Below are positions 34,044 to 44,499 of a stretch of DNA of 64,000 nucleotides, piece by piece. The position numbers were made by a program, and so were the translations under genes. This DNA is from Thalassospira alkalitolerans. GTDB taxonomy: Bacteria > Pseudomonadota > Alphaproteobacteria > Rhodospirillales > Thalassospiraceae. The notes below the pieces were generated by a model, which saw nothing but the letters and a program-made list of their open reading frames with translations, was not told where the DNA came from and made no database searches. Each line of letters starts with the position of its first letter. The stretch's first letter is position 1. The stretch lies in the NCBI RefSeq assembly GCF_002115745.1, contig NZ_JFKB01000012.1, forward strand, positions 62,001-126,000, read 5' to 3'.

Positions 34044-35323
34044 TGCTGTTATTAATTGCGGGACTGTTTACCGTTTTTCTGGTCATCGGAATGCCTGTTG
34101 CCTTTGCGTTAGCACTTGCTTCTGTTCCGGTGTTTGTCATGACCGGAGCGATGCCACCAACTGTGGTCATCCAGAAAATGGTAACGGCAACTCAAAGCTT
34201 TCCGCTTTTGGCGGTGCCGTTCTTTATCCTTGCCGGAAATTTGATGAATGTGACCGGTATTACCATTCGTCTGGTCAAATTTGCCCGCCTGTTAACCGGC
34301 TGGATGGCCGGGGGGCTGGCGCAAGTATCGATTGTTTTGAGTTTCATGATGGGCGGGATTTCCGGATCAGCCGTTGCCGATGCTTCGATGGAGGCACGCC
34401 TGCTGGGACCCAGCATGATCAAGCAGGGGTATTCCAAAGCATCAACCGCAGCGGTTCTGGCATTCGGGTCGGTGATTACAGCGACCATTCCGCCAAGTAT
34501 CGGTCTGATCCTGTTTGGCTTTGTCAACGAGGTCTCTATCGGTCGGTTGTTTCTTGCGGGGATTTTGCCGGGAATTTTCCTGACCCTTATCCTTATGATT
34601 ACATCCTGGCTTATTGCCCGTAAAAATGGCTATGAACCCGATCTGCCAAAGGTGCCCGGCGGGAAAGAGCTTTGGTCCAGTTTTTCTGAAAGTATCTGGG
34701 CGCTGGCATTTCCGGTCATTTTGATTGTCGGGTTCAGATTTGGCCTGTTCACCGCGACCGAAGCAGGGGCTTTTCTTGTCTTTTATGCGCTTTGTGTCGG
34801 GTTTTTTGTCTATCGGGAACTCAATCTGAAAAAGCTTTATGAGGCGATAAGCGGCTCTGTTTCCGATCTGGGTATGGTCATGTTGCTGATCATCATGGCG
34901 GCAGTTCTGGGATATGCCATGACCATTGAGCGAGCACCGCAGCAGATCACCGAATTTGTGACAACGCTTACGGAAAATCCGGTTCTGATTTTGGCACTGG
35001 TTGTTGGTGTTCTTGTTATCAGCGGCATGTTTCTTGAGGGGGCAGCCAATATTCTTTTGGTAACGCCGATTGTCATGCCGGTGCTTGTTAATGCGGGATA
35101 TGACCCTGTTCATATGGGGATTTTGATTGTGACGCTGATTAATTTCGGCGGTCTGACGCCCCCTGTTGGCGTCATCATGTTTACCGTTTGTGGCATTCTG
35201 GATGTTAAAACCGGGGCCTATGCTCGGGCTTCGATCCCGTTCTTTATTGCGATGTTGGTGTTTTTCGTTCTGATGGCGGCGGTTCCAAGCTTGACGTTGT
35301 TATTGCCCAACGCATTGATGTAA
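34043..35323 (+). CDS. TRAP transporter large permease (DctM)
   Basis: This 426-residue polytopic protein has the DctM motifs GGISGSAVADASMEARLLGP, TIPPSIGLILFGFVNE and GGLTPPVGVIMFTV. It is translationally coupled to DctQ. Confidence 0.94.
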   Translation: MLLLIAGLFTVFLVIGMPVAFALALASVPVFVMTGAMPPTVVIQKMVTATQSFPLLAVPFFILAGNLMNVTGITIRLVKFARLLTGWMAGGLAQVSIVLSFMMGGISGSAVADASMEARLLGPSMIKQGYSKASTAAVLAFGSVITATIPPSIGLILFGFVNEVSIGRLFLAGILPGIFLTLILMITSWLIARKNGYEPDLPKVPGGKELWSSFSESIWALAFPVILIVGFRFGLFTATEAGAFLVFYALCVGFFVYRELNLKKLYEAISGSVSDLGMVMLLIIMAAVLGYAMTIERAPQQITEFVTTLTENPVLILALVVGVLVISGMFLEGAANILLVTPIVMPVLVNAGYDPVHMGILIVTLINFGGLTPPVGVIMFTVCGILDVKTGAYARASIPFFIAMLVFFVLMAAVPSLTLLLPNALM

Positions 35324-35370
35324 TGAATGACCCAAAGAATGTGGGCAGTCGAAAATTGCCGAGGAGATAA

Positions 35371-36093
35371 ATGAAGATGAACACATTTACGGGCGGTTTG
35401 ATTTCTGTTCACGATGGCGGGATCAAAGCCAATGCGCATGTCCCGGCCTCGGCGTTGGTGTATGACGAAATCAGAAGCCGGATCATTTCGCTGGTGCTTC
35501 CGCCCGAAACAACACTGGTTCGGGCGGAACTGGCTGACAGCTTTAATGTCAGTCAGTCCCCGGTGCGCGAAGCGATCATGCGTCTGGAACAGGACGGGTT
35601 GGTGGTTTCCTATCCCCAGTCCCGCACCATTGTGACCAAAATTGACGTTGCGCGCATTCGCGAAGAGCATTTTCTTCGGGTTGCTGCGGAATGTGAAGTT
35701 GTCCATCAATTGGCCGAAATGGGGGAATCCAGTGCGGTTCTTAAGGCCAAAGGCATTGTCAAAATGCAGGAAGCGCTGGCTGGCGATATTGAGCAGATTG
35801 ATTTGTTCAAGCAACTTGACGAAACGTTCCATGCGGCATTGTTTATCGGGGTTAGTCAGGCCAATTTGCACCTGCAGGTGACGGCACGAAGTGGCCATCT
35901 GGCGCGTGTTCGGATGCTTGATTTGCCGCGGGCGGGCAAAATGCTTTCGGTACTGGAAGGCCATAAGGCAATCATTGAGGCCATTCAGTCTGGTGATGGT
36001 AATTTGGCAAGTTCGGAAATGCGGCAACATTTATCGGGAACGATGGAACGTCTTCCGCAAATCGTCGAAGAAAACAGGCATCTGTTTTCCTGA
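35371..36093 (+). CDS. GntR family regulator, FCD subfamily
   Basis: This 240-residue protein has an N-terminal winged helix (about residues 27-95, RAELADSFNVSQSPVREAIMRLEQDGLV) and a C-terminal FCD helical ligand domain with metal-type histidines (DETFHAAL). It follows dctM on the same strand after 47 nt, as the last gene of the TRAP operon. FCD regulators usually sense the transported acid, so autoregulation of this operon is likely. Confidence 0.93.
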   Translation: MKMNTFTGGLISVHDGGIKANAHVPASALVYDEIRSRIISLVLPPETTLVRAELADSFNVSQSPVREAIMRLEQDGLVVSYPQSRTIVTKIDVARIREEHFLRVAAECEVVHQLAEMGESSAVLKAKGIVKMQEALAGDIEQIDLFKQLDETFHAALFIGVSQANLHLQVTARSGHLARVRMLDLPRAGKMLSVLEGHKAIIEAIQSGDGNLASSEMRQHLSGTMERLPQIVEENRHLFS

Positions 36094-36337
36094 TCATCAT
36101 TTGATCTTGATGCAATAACGATTTCATCTGACCGGGGGTGAGGTCTGCGAAACTGACGTCTGGTATGTCTTTGGTTGAAAACCAAACCGGATCAGGCACG
36201 CGCTACCCGCCACATGGTTTCTTGCGGTATCGGGTGTCATTTTTCCAGCCTACGGGCAATTTTGCCTTCTAATTCTGATCTGGCCTTTGCGTCCATGCGG
36301 GGATCGCTTATTCTGGTGTTGGGTAACAGGAACAGCC

Positions 36338-37237
36338 ATGCCATCAAGTTTTCGCCAATACCGGTCCGAGGCCGCCAGCCATAGCCATGATGATTTTCAC
36401 CAGATCATCATTGCCGATCTTGGTGTGCTTGATCTTGAGATCGAAGGGCGGGGCGGCTGTGTGGCTGGACGGAAACTGGCCTTTGTGCCCGCGGGCGATA
36501 CTCATGCCTATTGTGCAAACGGTATGAACCGTTTTTTGGTGCTTGATGTTGATGTTGGCCTTGCCGCCCGTACCGGGCTTGAAGCGCTATGGCAAAAATC
36601 AGGTGGGTCGCCGTATTTGGAAGTGGCAACGGGATATGCAAACCGCCTGACCGGGCTTTTGCGAGGCCTTGAACAGCAACGGGCCTATGCCCCTATTCGC
36701 ACGGCGGCCCCCTCGGATAGGCACGAAAATCAACAGTCACCAAATATGTCGGTGATCAATTTGGCAAGCATCGCGGGCAGCGAAAGCATTTTTGCCGATG
36801 ACCGATTTATTTGTGGCAGTTTGCGCGATGTGTTGGGACATTCCGTCATCGTACAGCGCAGCGATGGTACGGCGAATGCAGGCATACCAATGCGGTTGCA
36901 ACGTCTTTTGGGGTGGATTGAACTTCGTCTGTCCGAGCCGGTTGGCATTGCCGATATGGCCATGGTTGCCGCTCAATCGGAAAGTGCATTATTTGCCGCA
37001 TTTCAGCGGCATCTGGGCACAACCCCGATGCGCTGGCTGACCGATCAGCGATTGCAGCGTGCCTATGCCATGCTGGGCGATCATCGCAATACCATGACCC
37101 TTGGCGATATTGCCTGCGAGGTTGGTTTTACCGATCAAAGCGCCTTTTCGCGTGCTTTTGCCCGGCGTTTTGGTCATGCGCCGATTATGTTGCGGCGTAA
37201 CCTTGGCAGCGCGTCAAAAACAATCATTTCCCGATAG
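36338..37237 (+). CDS. AraC family regulator with cupin domain
   Basis: This 299-residue protein has an N-terminal cupin (ASHSHDDFHQIIIADLG near residue 15, FVPAGDTHAYCA near 50) and a C-terminal AraC domain ending GFTDQSAFSRAFARRFGHAP. ATG 36338 follows AGGAA by 7 nt. It lies directly upstream of a DMT transporter, which it may control; AraC/DMT pairs of this kind are frequent. Confidence 0.9.
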   Translation: MPSSFRQYRSEAASHSHDDFHQIIIADLGVLDLEIEGRGGCVAGRKLAFVPAGDTHAYCANGMNRFLVLDVDVGLAARTGLEALWQKSGGSPYLEVATGYANRLTGLLRGLEQQRAYAPIRTAAPSDRHENQQSPNMSVINLASIAGSESIFADDRFICGSLRDVLGHSVIVQRSDGTANAGIPMRLQRLLGWIELRLSEPVGIADMAMVAAQSESALFAAFQRHLGTTPMRWLTDQRLQRAYAMLGDHRNTMTLGDIACEVGFTDQSAFSRAFARRFGHAPIMLRRNLGSASKTIISR

Positions 37238-37314
37238 TTCAAATCAGGAGTTTCAGCAAAGACCGGATATGTCATTCCATGGTTTGATCAGCGTAGCGAT
37301 TAGTTGAACTTGGG

Positions 37315-38220
37315 ATGGTGTTGATGACTTTGCTTGAACCGCGCACAAAGGCCACCTTGATTGGGGGCATTGCGATTGTGCTTTGGGCGTTACTGGCGCT
37401 GTTCACCACAGAAGTCAGCACCATCCCGCCTTTTCAGTTGGTTAGCCTGTGTTTTTCCGTTGCCGCAATTTTCAGCTTTGCCTGGATTGCACGTCGTGGG
37501 ATCGGGGCTTTTCGGGCGCTGCGTCAGCCAGTCGGGGCGTGGGCGCTTGGTGTTGGCGGGCTGTTTGGCTATCACTTTTTCTATTTTGTGGCGCTGGCCA
37601 ATGCGCCCGCGGTTGATGCCAGCTTGATTGCCTATCTATGGCCACTTTTCATTGTGTTGTTTTCTGCATTTTTGCCGGGTGAACGGTTGCATTGGTATCA
37701 TATTGCCGGTGCGTTACTTGGCCTGTGCGGGGCGGCGGTTTTGGTCACCAAGGGGCAGGGATTTGATTTTGATCCGGCCTATGGCCTTGGTTATGGGGCG
37801 GCGATGGTGTGTTCGATCCTGTGGTCGGGCTATTCTGTGTTGAACCGGCGGTATCGTGGTGTTCCGGTCGAGGCCGTTTGCGGGTTTTGCGCCGGGGCAG
37901 CATTGCTTGGTTTCATCACGCATGGGGTGACGGAAATCTGGGTGATTCCCGATACAGGGCAATGGTTTGCCATCCTTGGATTGGGGCTGGGCCCGGTTGG
38001 GGCGGCGTTCTTTGTTTGGGATTATGGCACCAAGCATGGCGATATCCAGGTGCTTGGCGTGGCGTCTTATGGGGCGCCGTTGTTAAGTACGATTTTGCTG
38101 ATTGGTTTTGGTAAGGCCGATGCCAGTCCTGCTGTAATTGCAGGATGCCTTTTAATTGTCGGTGGTGCGTTGTTGGCATCAATCAAAATGTTCCGGCGCA
38201 AGCCGGTTTTGCAGGGTTAA
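37315..38220 (+). CDS. EamA/DMT family transporter (YddG-like)
   Basis: This 301-residue protein has ten membrane segments. Sequences such as ALLALFTTEVSTIPPFQL and FGYHFFYFVALANAPAVDASLIAYLWPLFIV resemble the YddG aromatic amino acid exporter branch. The start is ATG 37315 or ATG 37324; GGGATGG favours the latter. The AraC gene upstream suggests inducible export. Confidence 0.88.
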   Translation: MVLMTLLEPRTKATLIGGIAIVLWALLALFTTEVSTIPPFQLVSLCFSVAAIFSFAWIARRGIGAFRALRQPVGAWALGVGGLFGYHFFYFVALANAPAVDASLIAYLWPLFIVLFSAFLPGERLHWYHIAGALLGLCGAAVLVTKGQGFDFDPAYGLGYGAAMVCSILWSGYSVLNRRYRGVPVEAVCGFCAGAALLGFITHGVTEIWVIPDTGQWFAILGLGLGPVGAAFFVWDYGTKHGDIQVLGVASYGAPLLSTILLIGFGKADASPAVIAGCLLIVGGALLASIKMFRRKPVLQG

Positions 38221-38406
38221 GTTGTCTTTGACCTAATGACCGGGTGAAGGTGTTACTCAGAGTGCCGTTTTGAATTTTCCCGGTGTTGGTGTTTACCTAA
38301 GCAATTGTAATTAAATGAAATACACAAAATCTAATCTCGCAATTGTGAACGTATTGTTTCCAAATTATATCTGTGCAATGCAATATAAATGACTTAAGGT
38401 CATTTA

Positions 38407-40269
38407 TTGTCGCCAGTGCAGGTTGGGAATGCGGGAATGATTCAAGCGCGAACAGACATTGCTGCCGAGATGAAAAGGGCCATGTCGGCAGGGCAATTTG
38501 ACAAAGCTGCTTTGATCGGTGCCAAGCTGCTTCGGACCCATCCAAAACGTACCGAAATCCATATTATGACTGCCGTTGCGGAAATGCAGGGATTGTATTT
38601 TGCCCGAGCGGGGCAACGTTTGGGATACCTGTTTCGTAGTCTTGATCCATCTGATCGGTATTTTGGCCCTGTTGTTCAGAATTTTGTGCAATTTACACAA
38701 GCTAGCGGTGACTTTAAGTCATCAATCAAAATTGTGGAAAAGAAGCTTTCATCATCCCCGAAATTGCTGGTTTACCGGGAGATTCTCGCTGATCTGATCT
38801 TTCGTCAGGAAGTGAAACTTAGCCTGGGACGCAGCATTTCAGCTAATCTTGATCGGGCGGTTGCCCTTTTGGAAGGACTGCCCGGCGATTATGGGCATCT
38901 TCTGAGCGCGCAAACACTGTTGGCGCGCATTTATGTGCATTGTGAAAAAACCGACAAGGCGTTCGACCTTTTGGAAAAATTGGTTGCCCGTGCGCCAATG
39001 GATAAAGGTATCCGTACTTTTCAGGCATCGGCATTTGCCCTGTCCGGTGCGGTTGAAAATGCCGTTCAGGCCAGTACCAATCTGATTAATGATTTTGCCG
39101 ATATCGGCGCGCAACCTTATTTGATTATTGCCTTTCTGCGCCCGCAATCCATGCCGGAAGGTGCAAAGGACGTATTGGCAAAGATTGCCGGATCGGCCAA
39201 GGCAACCGCACAAGAAGTGTATTTGGCTTGTTTTGCCTTGGCCCGGATTGCCGAAACCGACAATGACATGGCAACCGCGTTTGACTGGTATCGTCGCGGC
39301 CATGATGCAAACCGCAAGGCATCGCCGATTGATATGCAAGCAGAGTTGCGCGAGTTCGAATTGCTGGCGGATTTGGCACGTGCAGAACAGTCCGTTCATG
39401 CCAATACCAATAGCAACGTCAGCAGTGATGTGGCAAAGCGTGATGGTCAGGTAACAGATGTTGCCGATCAGGATGAGGCTGGCCCCAAACCGATTTTCAT
39501 TGTTGGTATGGCGCGATCAGGAACGACGCTGAGCGAGCGTATTTTGGGCGCGCATCCGGATGTTTATGCTGCGGGTGAAATCGGTGATTTTGCCCGGATT
39601 GTGGCCGAAGTTCTTGGTGCAGGCAAGGTGTCCGAACAGATGGCGCGCCTTGATGAAAAGGCCGTTTGTGAGATTCGTAAACGTTATCTGGCGGCGCTTA
39701 GGGTCTATGATCCGGATGTTAAATTTGTTGCCAATAAAACACCGGCCAATTTCACCCGTGTTGGTTTGATCCGCCGGATTTTTCCGGATGCGCCAATTTT
39801 GCATACGCATCGCCATCCGTTGGCGACATGCCTTTCGATTTACACCACACCCTTTGCCATTCCGATGCGGTTTTCCGATGATCTTGGTGATCTGGCGGAT
39901 TATTATCGGGGCTATGAAAAACTGATGTCGGCGTTTCTCGAAACCGACCAGTACGGTATGTTTTTTGATCTGTCTTACGAGGAACTGGTGGCCAACCCGG
40001 AACAGGTGGCGCAGGATTATTTGCGCCATTGTGGCCTTGATTGGCGCCCTGAATGTCTTGAATTCTATCGCGATGGCAAGGCCGCGCGCACGGCGAGTAT
40101 GATGCAGGTCCGGCGTCCGATTAATCGGGATTCTATTGGTAAATGGCAACGGTTTGCACCCTATATCGGACCGCTGGCCGATTTGGGGTCGGTAAAAAGC
40201 CGCACATCGTCATCGACGGATGAAGAAGCGCGGAACGAAAAATCATCGGGCAAAACGGTTGCGGCGTGA
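38407..40269 (+). CDS. TPR-containing sulfotransferase family protein
   Basis: The N-terminal part (about residues 1-330) is helical and TPR-like. From about 360 follows a Sulfotransfer_3-type domain with the 5'-phosphosulfate loop IFIVGMARSGTTLSERILGA and the 3'-phosphate region HTHRHPLATCLSIY. It would move sulfate from PAPS to an unknown acceptor, possibly a protein or surface glycan held by the TPR part. TTG 38407 opens the longest form; ATG 38437, after GGGAA, is equally possible. An analogous gene lies at 48744. Confidence 0.88.
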   Translation: MSPVQVGNAGMIQARTDIAAEMKRAMSAGQFDKAALIGAKLLRTHPKRTEIHIMTAVAEMQGLYFARAGQRLGYLFRSLDPSDRYFGPVVQNFVQFTQASGDFKSSIKIVEKKLSSSPKLLVYREILADLIFRQEVKLSLGRSISANLDRAVALLEGLPGDYGHLLSAQTLLARIYVHCEKTDKAFDLLEKLVARAPMDKGIRTFQASAFALSGAVENAVQASTNLINDFADIGAQPYLIIAFLRPQSMPEGAKDVLAKIAGSAKATAQEVYLACFALARIAETDNDMATAFDWYRRGHDANRKASPIDMQAELREFELLADLARAEQSVHANTNSNVSSDVAKRDGQVTDVADQDEAGPKPIFIVGMARSGTTLSERILGAHPDVYAAGEIGDFARIVAEVLGAGKVSEQMARLDEKAVCEIRKRYLAALRVYDPDVKFVANKTPANFTRVGLIRRIFPDAPILHTHRHPLATCLSIYTTPFAIPMRFSDDLGDLADYYRGYEKLMSAFLETDQYGMFFDLSYEELVANPEQVAQDYLRHCGLDWRPECLEFYRDGKAARTASMMQVRRPINRDSIGKWQRFAPYIGPLADLGSVKSRTSSSTDEEARNEKSSGKTVAA

Positions 40270-40335
40270 CCCGCGACCCGGATCGGGTTAAAACTGGACC
40301 CGGAAAGAAAATAAAAAGATCCGGAGCGCCCAAAG

Positions 40336-41319
40336 ATGACACAGCATATCCCCAAGGCCGAATTGCATCTGCATATGGAAGGCGCGTTGACGCCAGCATT
40401 GGTGCGGAAATTTGCCGCGCGTAACGGTATCACCTTGCCCGATGGTATCTATGATGATCAGGATCGTTATATCTGGTCAGACTTTCCGGAGTTTCTGGGA
40501 AGTTTTGACAAGGCAAGTGCTGCAATCCGCACCGGCCGCGATTATGCCGATTTGACACATTGGTATTTGACCGAGCAAGCCAAGGTCGGGGCGCTTTATG
40601 TCGAGATTTTCTGTTCGCCGTCCCATGCGTTGGAATGCGGGATATCCTTTGACGATCATTTGAACGGTGTTGCCGAAGGCATTGATAGAGCCGAAAAGGA
40701 AACCGGGATCATCGGGCGGATCATCATGACCTGTGTGCGTCATATTGGCCCGGAAAAGGCGGTTGGTGTAGCGGCCGATACGGTTGCCTGTGGTCATCCC
40801 TATGTCGTTGGTTTCGGGATGGGCGGCAATGAAAGCATGTTTTCACAAGAAGCGTTTTACCCGGCCTATAAAATTGCCGCGGATGCCGGGCTTGGATGCA
40901 CCACCCATGCCGGCGAGGTCGAAGGCCCGCAAAGCGTTTGGGATGCGATCGACAAATTACCGGTGACCCGTATTGGACATGGCGTGCGATCGATTGAAGA
41001 CCCGAAGCTGGTCGAAACATTGGCGAAGCGTGGCATTGTTTTGGAAGTCTGCCCGGGATCGAATATTTCGCTATCGGTGTATCCCGATTACGCATCCCAC
41101 CCCTTGCGTAAACTTTATGACGCTGGGGTTAAGGTGACATTGGGATCGGACGATCCACCGTTTTTCCACACGACACTGGCCGAGGAATATCAACGCGCCA
41201 AAGACGTGTTTGGCTTTAGCGAGGCGGAACTTCGCGGGGTGACCCGTACAGCCCTTGAAGCTGCCTTTGTGGATGCCGAGACAAAGGCGAAATTGATCGC
41301 CAAGTTTGAGGCAAGCTGA
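40336..41319 (+). CDS. add: Adenosine deaminase family protein
   Basis: This 327-residue TIM-barrel metal hydrolase has zinc ligands in ELHLHMEG (His11, His13), THAGEVEGP, and Asp in LGSDDPPFF. The catalytic HAGE glutamate is present, and GHGVRSIED carries the other histidine. It deaminates adenosine or a close 6-aminopurine. The SDDPPFF form leaves some doubt between adenosine and adenine as substrate. It follows the sulfotransferase gene but is a separate purine-salvage function. Confidence 0.88.
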   Translation: MTQHIPKAELHLHMEGALTPALVRKFAARNGITLPDGIYDDQDRYIWSDFPEFLGSFDKASAAIRTGRDYADLTHWYLTEQAKVGALYVEIFCSPSHALECGISFDDHLNGVAEGIDRAEKETGIIGRIIMTCVRHIGPEKAVGVAADTVACGHPYVVGFGMGGNESMFSQEAFYPAYKIAADAGLGCTTHAGEVEGPQSVWDAIDKLPVTRIGHGVRSIEDPKLVETLAKRGIVLEVCPGSNISLSVYPDYASHPLRKLYDAGVKVTLGSDDPPFFHTTLAEEYQRAKDVFGFSEAELRGVTRTALEAAFVDAETKAKLIAKFEAS

Positions 41320-41325
41320 TGCAAA

Positions 41326-41355
41326 AAAAACGCCCCAGGTTTCCGAGGCGTTTTT
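41326..41355. terminator. Bidirectional terminator between add and phyH
   Basis: AAAAACGCC and GGCGTTTTT arms lie around the loop ccaggtttccga. T-runs are present on both strands and the flanking genes converge. Confidence 0.9.
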
Positions 41356-41363
41356 ACATCGAC

Positions 41364-42347
41364 TTACCAGGCCGTCTTGCCCAGAAGCTTTTCACCAAGC
41401 GGGGTTAGTTTTGCCCGTTCATAGCGCGTCTTTTCCCAATCGCGCGGATCGCCAGGAAAGGCATGGCCGCGTGCTGGAAGGCGTTCGGACCAGCTTTTGA
41501 CCCGCCAGTTGACAAGATCATCTTCATCAGGCGTTGCCGGTGCCATCGAAATATATTGCGCGATGCGTGTTTGATCGGATCGATTGGCGCGTATGCCATG
41601 CGCCAGCAGGCTATTGAAAATCAAAAGGTCGCCAGCCTGCATCGGGATGCGTTTGGGCTCAAACGGCATGTTATCGATATCGGGGCGGAACGGATCGCGA
41701 TCCTTGGGGGCGGTGGCAAGCCAGGTGGCAAAATCGGCAAATAAATCCGGCACGCATTGAAAACCGCCCATATTGTCATTAGTATCGACCAGCGACAGAA
41801 CGCCTTGAACATTGATCGGCAGCGGGGTTTGGCTGGTATCGGCATCCCAATGGATGAAGCCGTCAAAGCTTCGCGCGCCAACATTGGGGGTGTTGAGGTT
41901 GGCCCGATCGATTGACACCCAAAGATCGGTGCGATCCCAAATATCGACAAAGGCATCATAAACCCGTGGTGTTTGGCGGTTATCCCACATCGATTGATGG
42001 TGATAGGCCTCGACCATGCCGGAATTGTTAAGTTCGGTCATGGCATGATCGCGCATTTGCGGGCGGGACCAGCTTTGTGGATCGGTGGGGTCTTTTTCTT
42101 CGAACTCCCATAGGAAATCGACGGTGGCTTTGACCTGTTTACGGGGTACAGCGTTTTTGACCACGACATAACCGTATGTCTGCCAATGTTTGAAATCGGC
42201 TTCGGAAAGCACGCGGAGCGGTAGCGATTTTTCATGATCGCGAAGCTGCGTTCCGGTGACTTCCTTGACCGATGCATTGCCCGGCCGATTGGCATTCGGG
42301 TTGGTCGGTGCCATTGGCGACATGGTTGCGTTTGCCAGCATGCTCAT
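41364..42347 (-). CDS. Phytanoyl-CoA dioxygenase (PhyH) family protein
   Basis: This 327-residue Fe(II)/2-oxoglutarate oxygenase has the facial-triad His-x-Asp in FIHWDADTS, the distal His in NSLLAHGIRANRS, and a downstream Arg for 2-oxoglutarate. Family members hydroxylate small molecules, including ectoine and phosphonates. The gene is divergent from an AraC regulator 141 nt away, which probably controls it. Substrate unknown. Confidence 0.9.
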   Translation of the reverse strand: MSMLANATMSPMAPTNPNANRPGNASVKEVTGTQLRDHEKSLPLRVLSEADFKHWQTYGYVVVKNAVPRKQVKATVDFLWEFEEKDPTDPQSWSRPQMRDHAMTELNNSGMVEAYHHQSMWDNRQTPRVYDAFVDIWDRTDLWVSIDRANLNTPNVGARSFDGFIHWDADTSQTPLPINVQGVLSLVDTNDNMGGFQCVPDLFADFATWLATAPKDRDPFRPDIDNMPFEPKRIPMQAGDLLIFNSLLAHGIRANRSDQTRIAQYISMAPATPDEDDLVNWRVKSWSERLPARGHAFPGDPRDWEKTRYERAKLTPLGEKLLGKTAW

Positions 42348-42488
42348 GATGATATCCTCCCGCGTGGTTCATGATGTTGGAAGCATTCTAGGGTGTCGCA
42401 ACATATGCGCCCACTGACAGGGCGGACATTGTCTGATACTATTTGGCCAAATTAATGGATATTCGTAGCCGCAAAAGCGTGGGCCGCC

Positions 42489-43430
42489 ATGAAGCTTCTG
42501 TTTGAACATGTCAAAATCGCACCGGATCGATCATGGCGGGGGTTGCACCGGAACCTGCGCGCTATTCCGTTCGAATGGCATTTTCATCCGGAATATGAGC
42601 TGACATTAACGTTGGGAAGCCAGGGGCAGCGTTATGTTGGCGATCATATCGGGCAATATGGCGATGATGATCTGGTGTTATTGGGGCCGAACCTGCCTCA
42701 TACGTGGCATTCTGCCAATGCGGCCCCTTTGGGAAACGTCAAAATCGATATGGGGGCCTGTGATGCTGATCCGCAAAACCAAGCGGATGATGGGGTGCAT
42801 CAGGCCTTTGTTTTTTGGTTCACTGCCGACTGGATCAATAATGTCTGTGCAAGCATGCCGGAACTGGCCCGGCTGAAACCCGTTTTGGCCGGTGCGCGAC
42901 GCGGGATGAAGTTTGATAGTGCCACAGCGCGCCGGGTGGCACGTTTTACGCCGCGGTTTGATCAGGGCGATCCGGCGGATCAGCTTTTATTATTGATTGA
43001 AGTTTTACGCGCCTTGCTGGACGCGACACAACTGACACCCTTGGCGTCGGATCGGTTTGATGCAACGGTGCCCGATTATCACGAGGCAACCCGCCTTGGT
43101 CGGGTGCTTGATCTTTTGCATTCGCGCTATGTCGAGCAAATTGGCAGTGCCGAAATCGCCAGCCTGACCGGGATGAGTGAACGCACGTTGCGGCGTTTTT
43201 TTAAACGTCATATCGGATCAAGTGTTCAGGACTATTTGATGGGGTTGCGGCTGGGCCGGGCAGTGTCGTTATTGTTATCATCGGATTTGCCGATTTACCG
43301 CGTTGCCGAGGAAGTCGGGTTTCAAAACCTGTCACATTTCAATCGGCAATTTTCCCGGCATCGTGGCATGCCGCCCAGCCGGTTTCGTCGGGAACGGTTT
43401 GATGCCGGTCTATTGCAACCGGCGGGGTAA
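42489..43430 (+). CDS. AraC family regulator with cupin domain
   Basis: This 313-residue protein has an N-terminal cupin with WHFHPEYELTLTLG and LLGPNLPHTWHS. Its C-terminal AraC domain contains IASLTGMSERTLRRFFKRHIG and GFQNLSHFNRQFSRHRGMPP. It is divergent from the PhyH gene, its probable target. Confidence 0.93.
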   Translation: MKLLFEHVKIAPDRSWRGLHRNLRAIPFEWHFHPEYELTLTLGSQGQRYVGDHIGQYGDDDLVLLGPNLPHTWHSANAAPLGNVKIDMGACDADPQNQADDGVHQAFVFWFTADWINNVCASMPELARLKPVLAGARRGMKFDSATARRVARFTPRFDQGDPADQLLLLIEVLRALLDATQLTPLASDRFDATVPDYHEATRLGRVLDLLHSRYVEQIGSAEIASLTGMSERTLRRFFKRHIGSSVQDYLMGLRLGRAVSLLLSSDLPIYRVAEEVGFQNLSHFNRQFSRHRGMPPSRFRRERFDAGLLQPAG

Positions 43431-43454
43431 TGCCGTTTTTCTGAATTTGCGTTA

Positions 43455-44396
43455 TCAGGGATGCATTGGGACCCATTGGGGATGATGGGTTGCCAGATGG
43501 CGGTCGAATGCCTGCCAGAACAGGGTGCGGAATTTGTCGCTTTCCTGAAGGATTTCATGGCGGGATTCGGGGATTTCTGTCATGTCGACGCTTGGATGAT
43601 CGCCAAACAATTCCTGGGTGGCCCGGTTGCTAACGACTTGATCGTTGCCGGAAAGGATCATCGTTATCGGCGGCAGGGCGGCACCGGAAAATTTGTTATC
43701 AGGGGTAACGCGTTCGGCCAGTTCGGCCTGTGCGCGAAAACAGGCATCAAGCCACCCGGCCGATACCCCGCCAACCACCAAATCGGGATTATTTTGCAGG
43801 CAGGTGACGTTGCGTTCATAGCGGTTGCGATCCGATGTCAGCAGGTTGTCATCGGCAAAAGGTTGGAAGGGCGATAGCAGTTTTTGACCGGGCAGGAATT
43901 GCTTGTCAAAACCGTATCGGCAAAGCCCGGCGGATAGAAACTGAGCGGCAATGGCAATCCAGTCCGGTCCGCCAAGCCCGAAAAATGGCGCGATCATGAC
44001 CGCACTGTCAAAGCGGGCCGGATTTTCAAGCAGCATATGCATGCCGACCAATCCACCGGTCGAATGGGTCAATAGCAATTTGCAATCGATATTGTGATGT
44101 TTGGCAACATGGGCAAGGACGTCGGTGGTGTCTTCGATGTAATGATCAATATCGCCGATATAGCCCATTTGGGATTCAGGGACTTCGCGTGCAGAGCCGC
44201 CCTGACCCCGAAAATCAAATGTCACGCAGCCAAGTCCACGTTCGGCCAATTCGTGTGCGGTTTCGCTATAACGTTCGATGAATTCGCCGCGTCCTTGCAG
44301 GATCAGGACATGGCCGGTTGCATGTTCGGGACTGTGCAGGGCGTAGCGCAGCATCAGGCCGCTTTGTCCGGTGAATCTGTCGATGGTAAATGTCAT
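43455..44396 (-). CDS. Alpha/beta hydrolase (lysophospholipase-like)
   Basis: This hydrolase of about 313 residues has the oxyanion-side motif LILQGRGEFIERYSE and the nucleophile elbow LTHSTGGLVGMH. The late acid/histidine region is ILSGNDQVV and ESRHEIL. The pattern fits the monoglyceride lipase/lysophospholipase L2 (PldB) group. ATG 44396 gives the family N-terminus; a longer frame reaching 44525 would overlap the preceding gene. The two tandem hydrolase genes may share a transcript. Confidence 0.85.
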   Translation of the reverse strand: MTFTIDRFTGQSGLMLRYALHSPEHATGHVLILQGRGEFIERYSETAHELAERGLGCVTFDFRGQGGSAREVPESQMGYIGDIDHYIEDTTDVLAHVAKHHNIDCKLLLTHSTGGLVGMHMLLENPARFDSAVMIAPFFGLGGPDWIAIAAQFLSAGLCRYGFDKQFLPGQKLLSPFQPFADDNLLTSDRNRYERNVTCLQNNPDLVVGGVSAGWLDACFRAQAELAERVTPDNKFSGAALPPITMILSGNDQVVSNRATQELFGDHPSVDMTEIPESRHEILQESDKFRTLFWQAFDRHLATHHPQWVPMHP

Positions 44397-44499
44397 GTCA
44401 GCAGAAACTTCATGTTCAATTCTGGTGTATCCTGCATCAGGCTGGTCAAACAGGGGGCAAGGTTTCCATCTGGCGTTGGCGCTGATCCTGATGCCATCG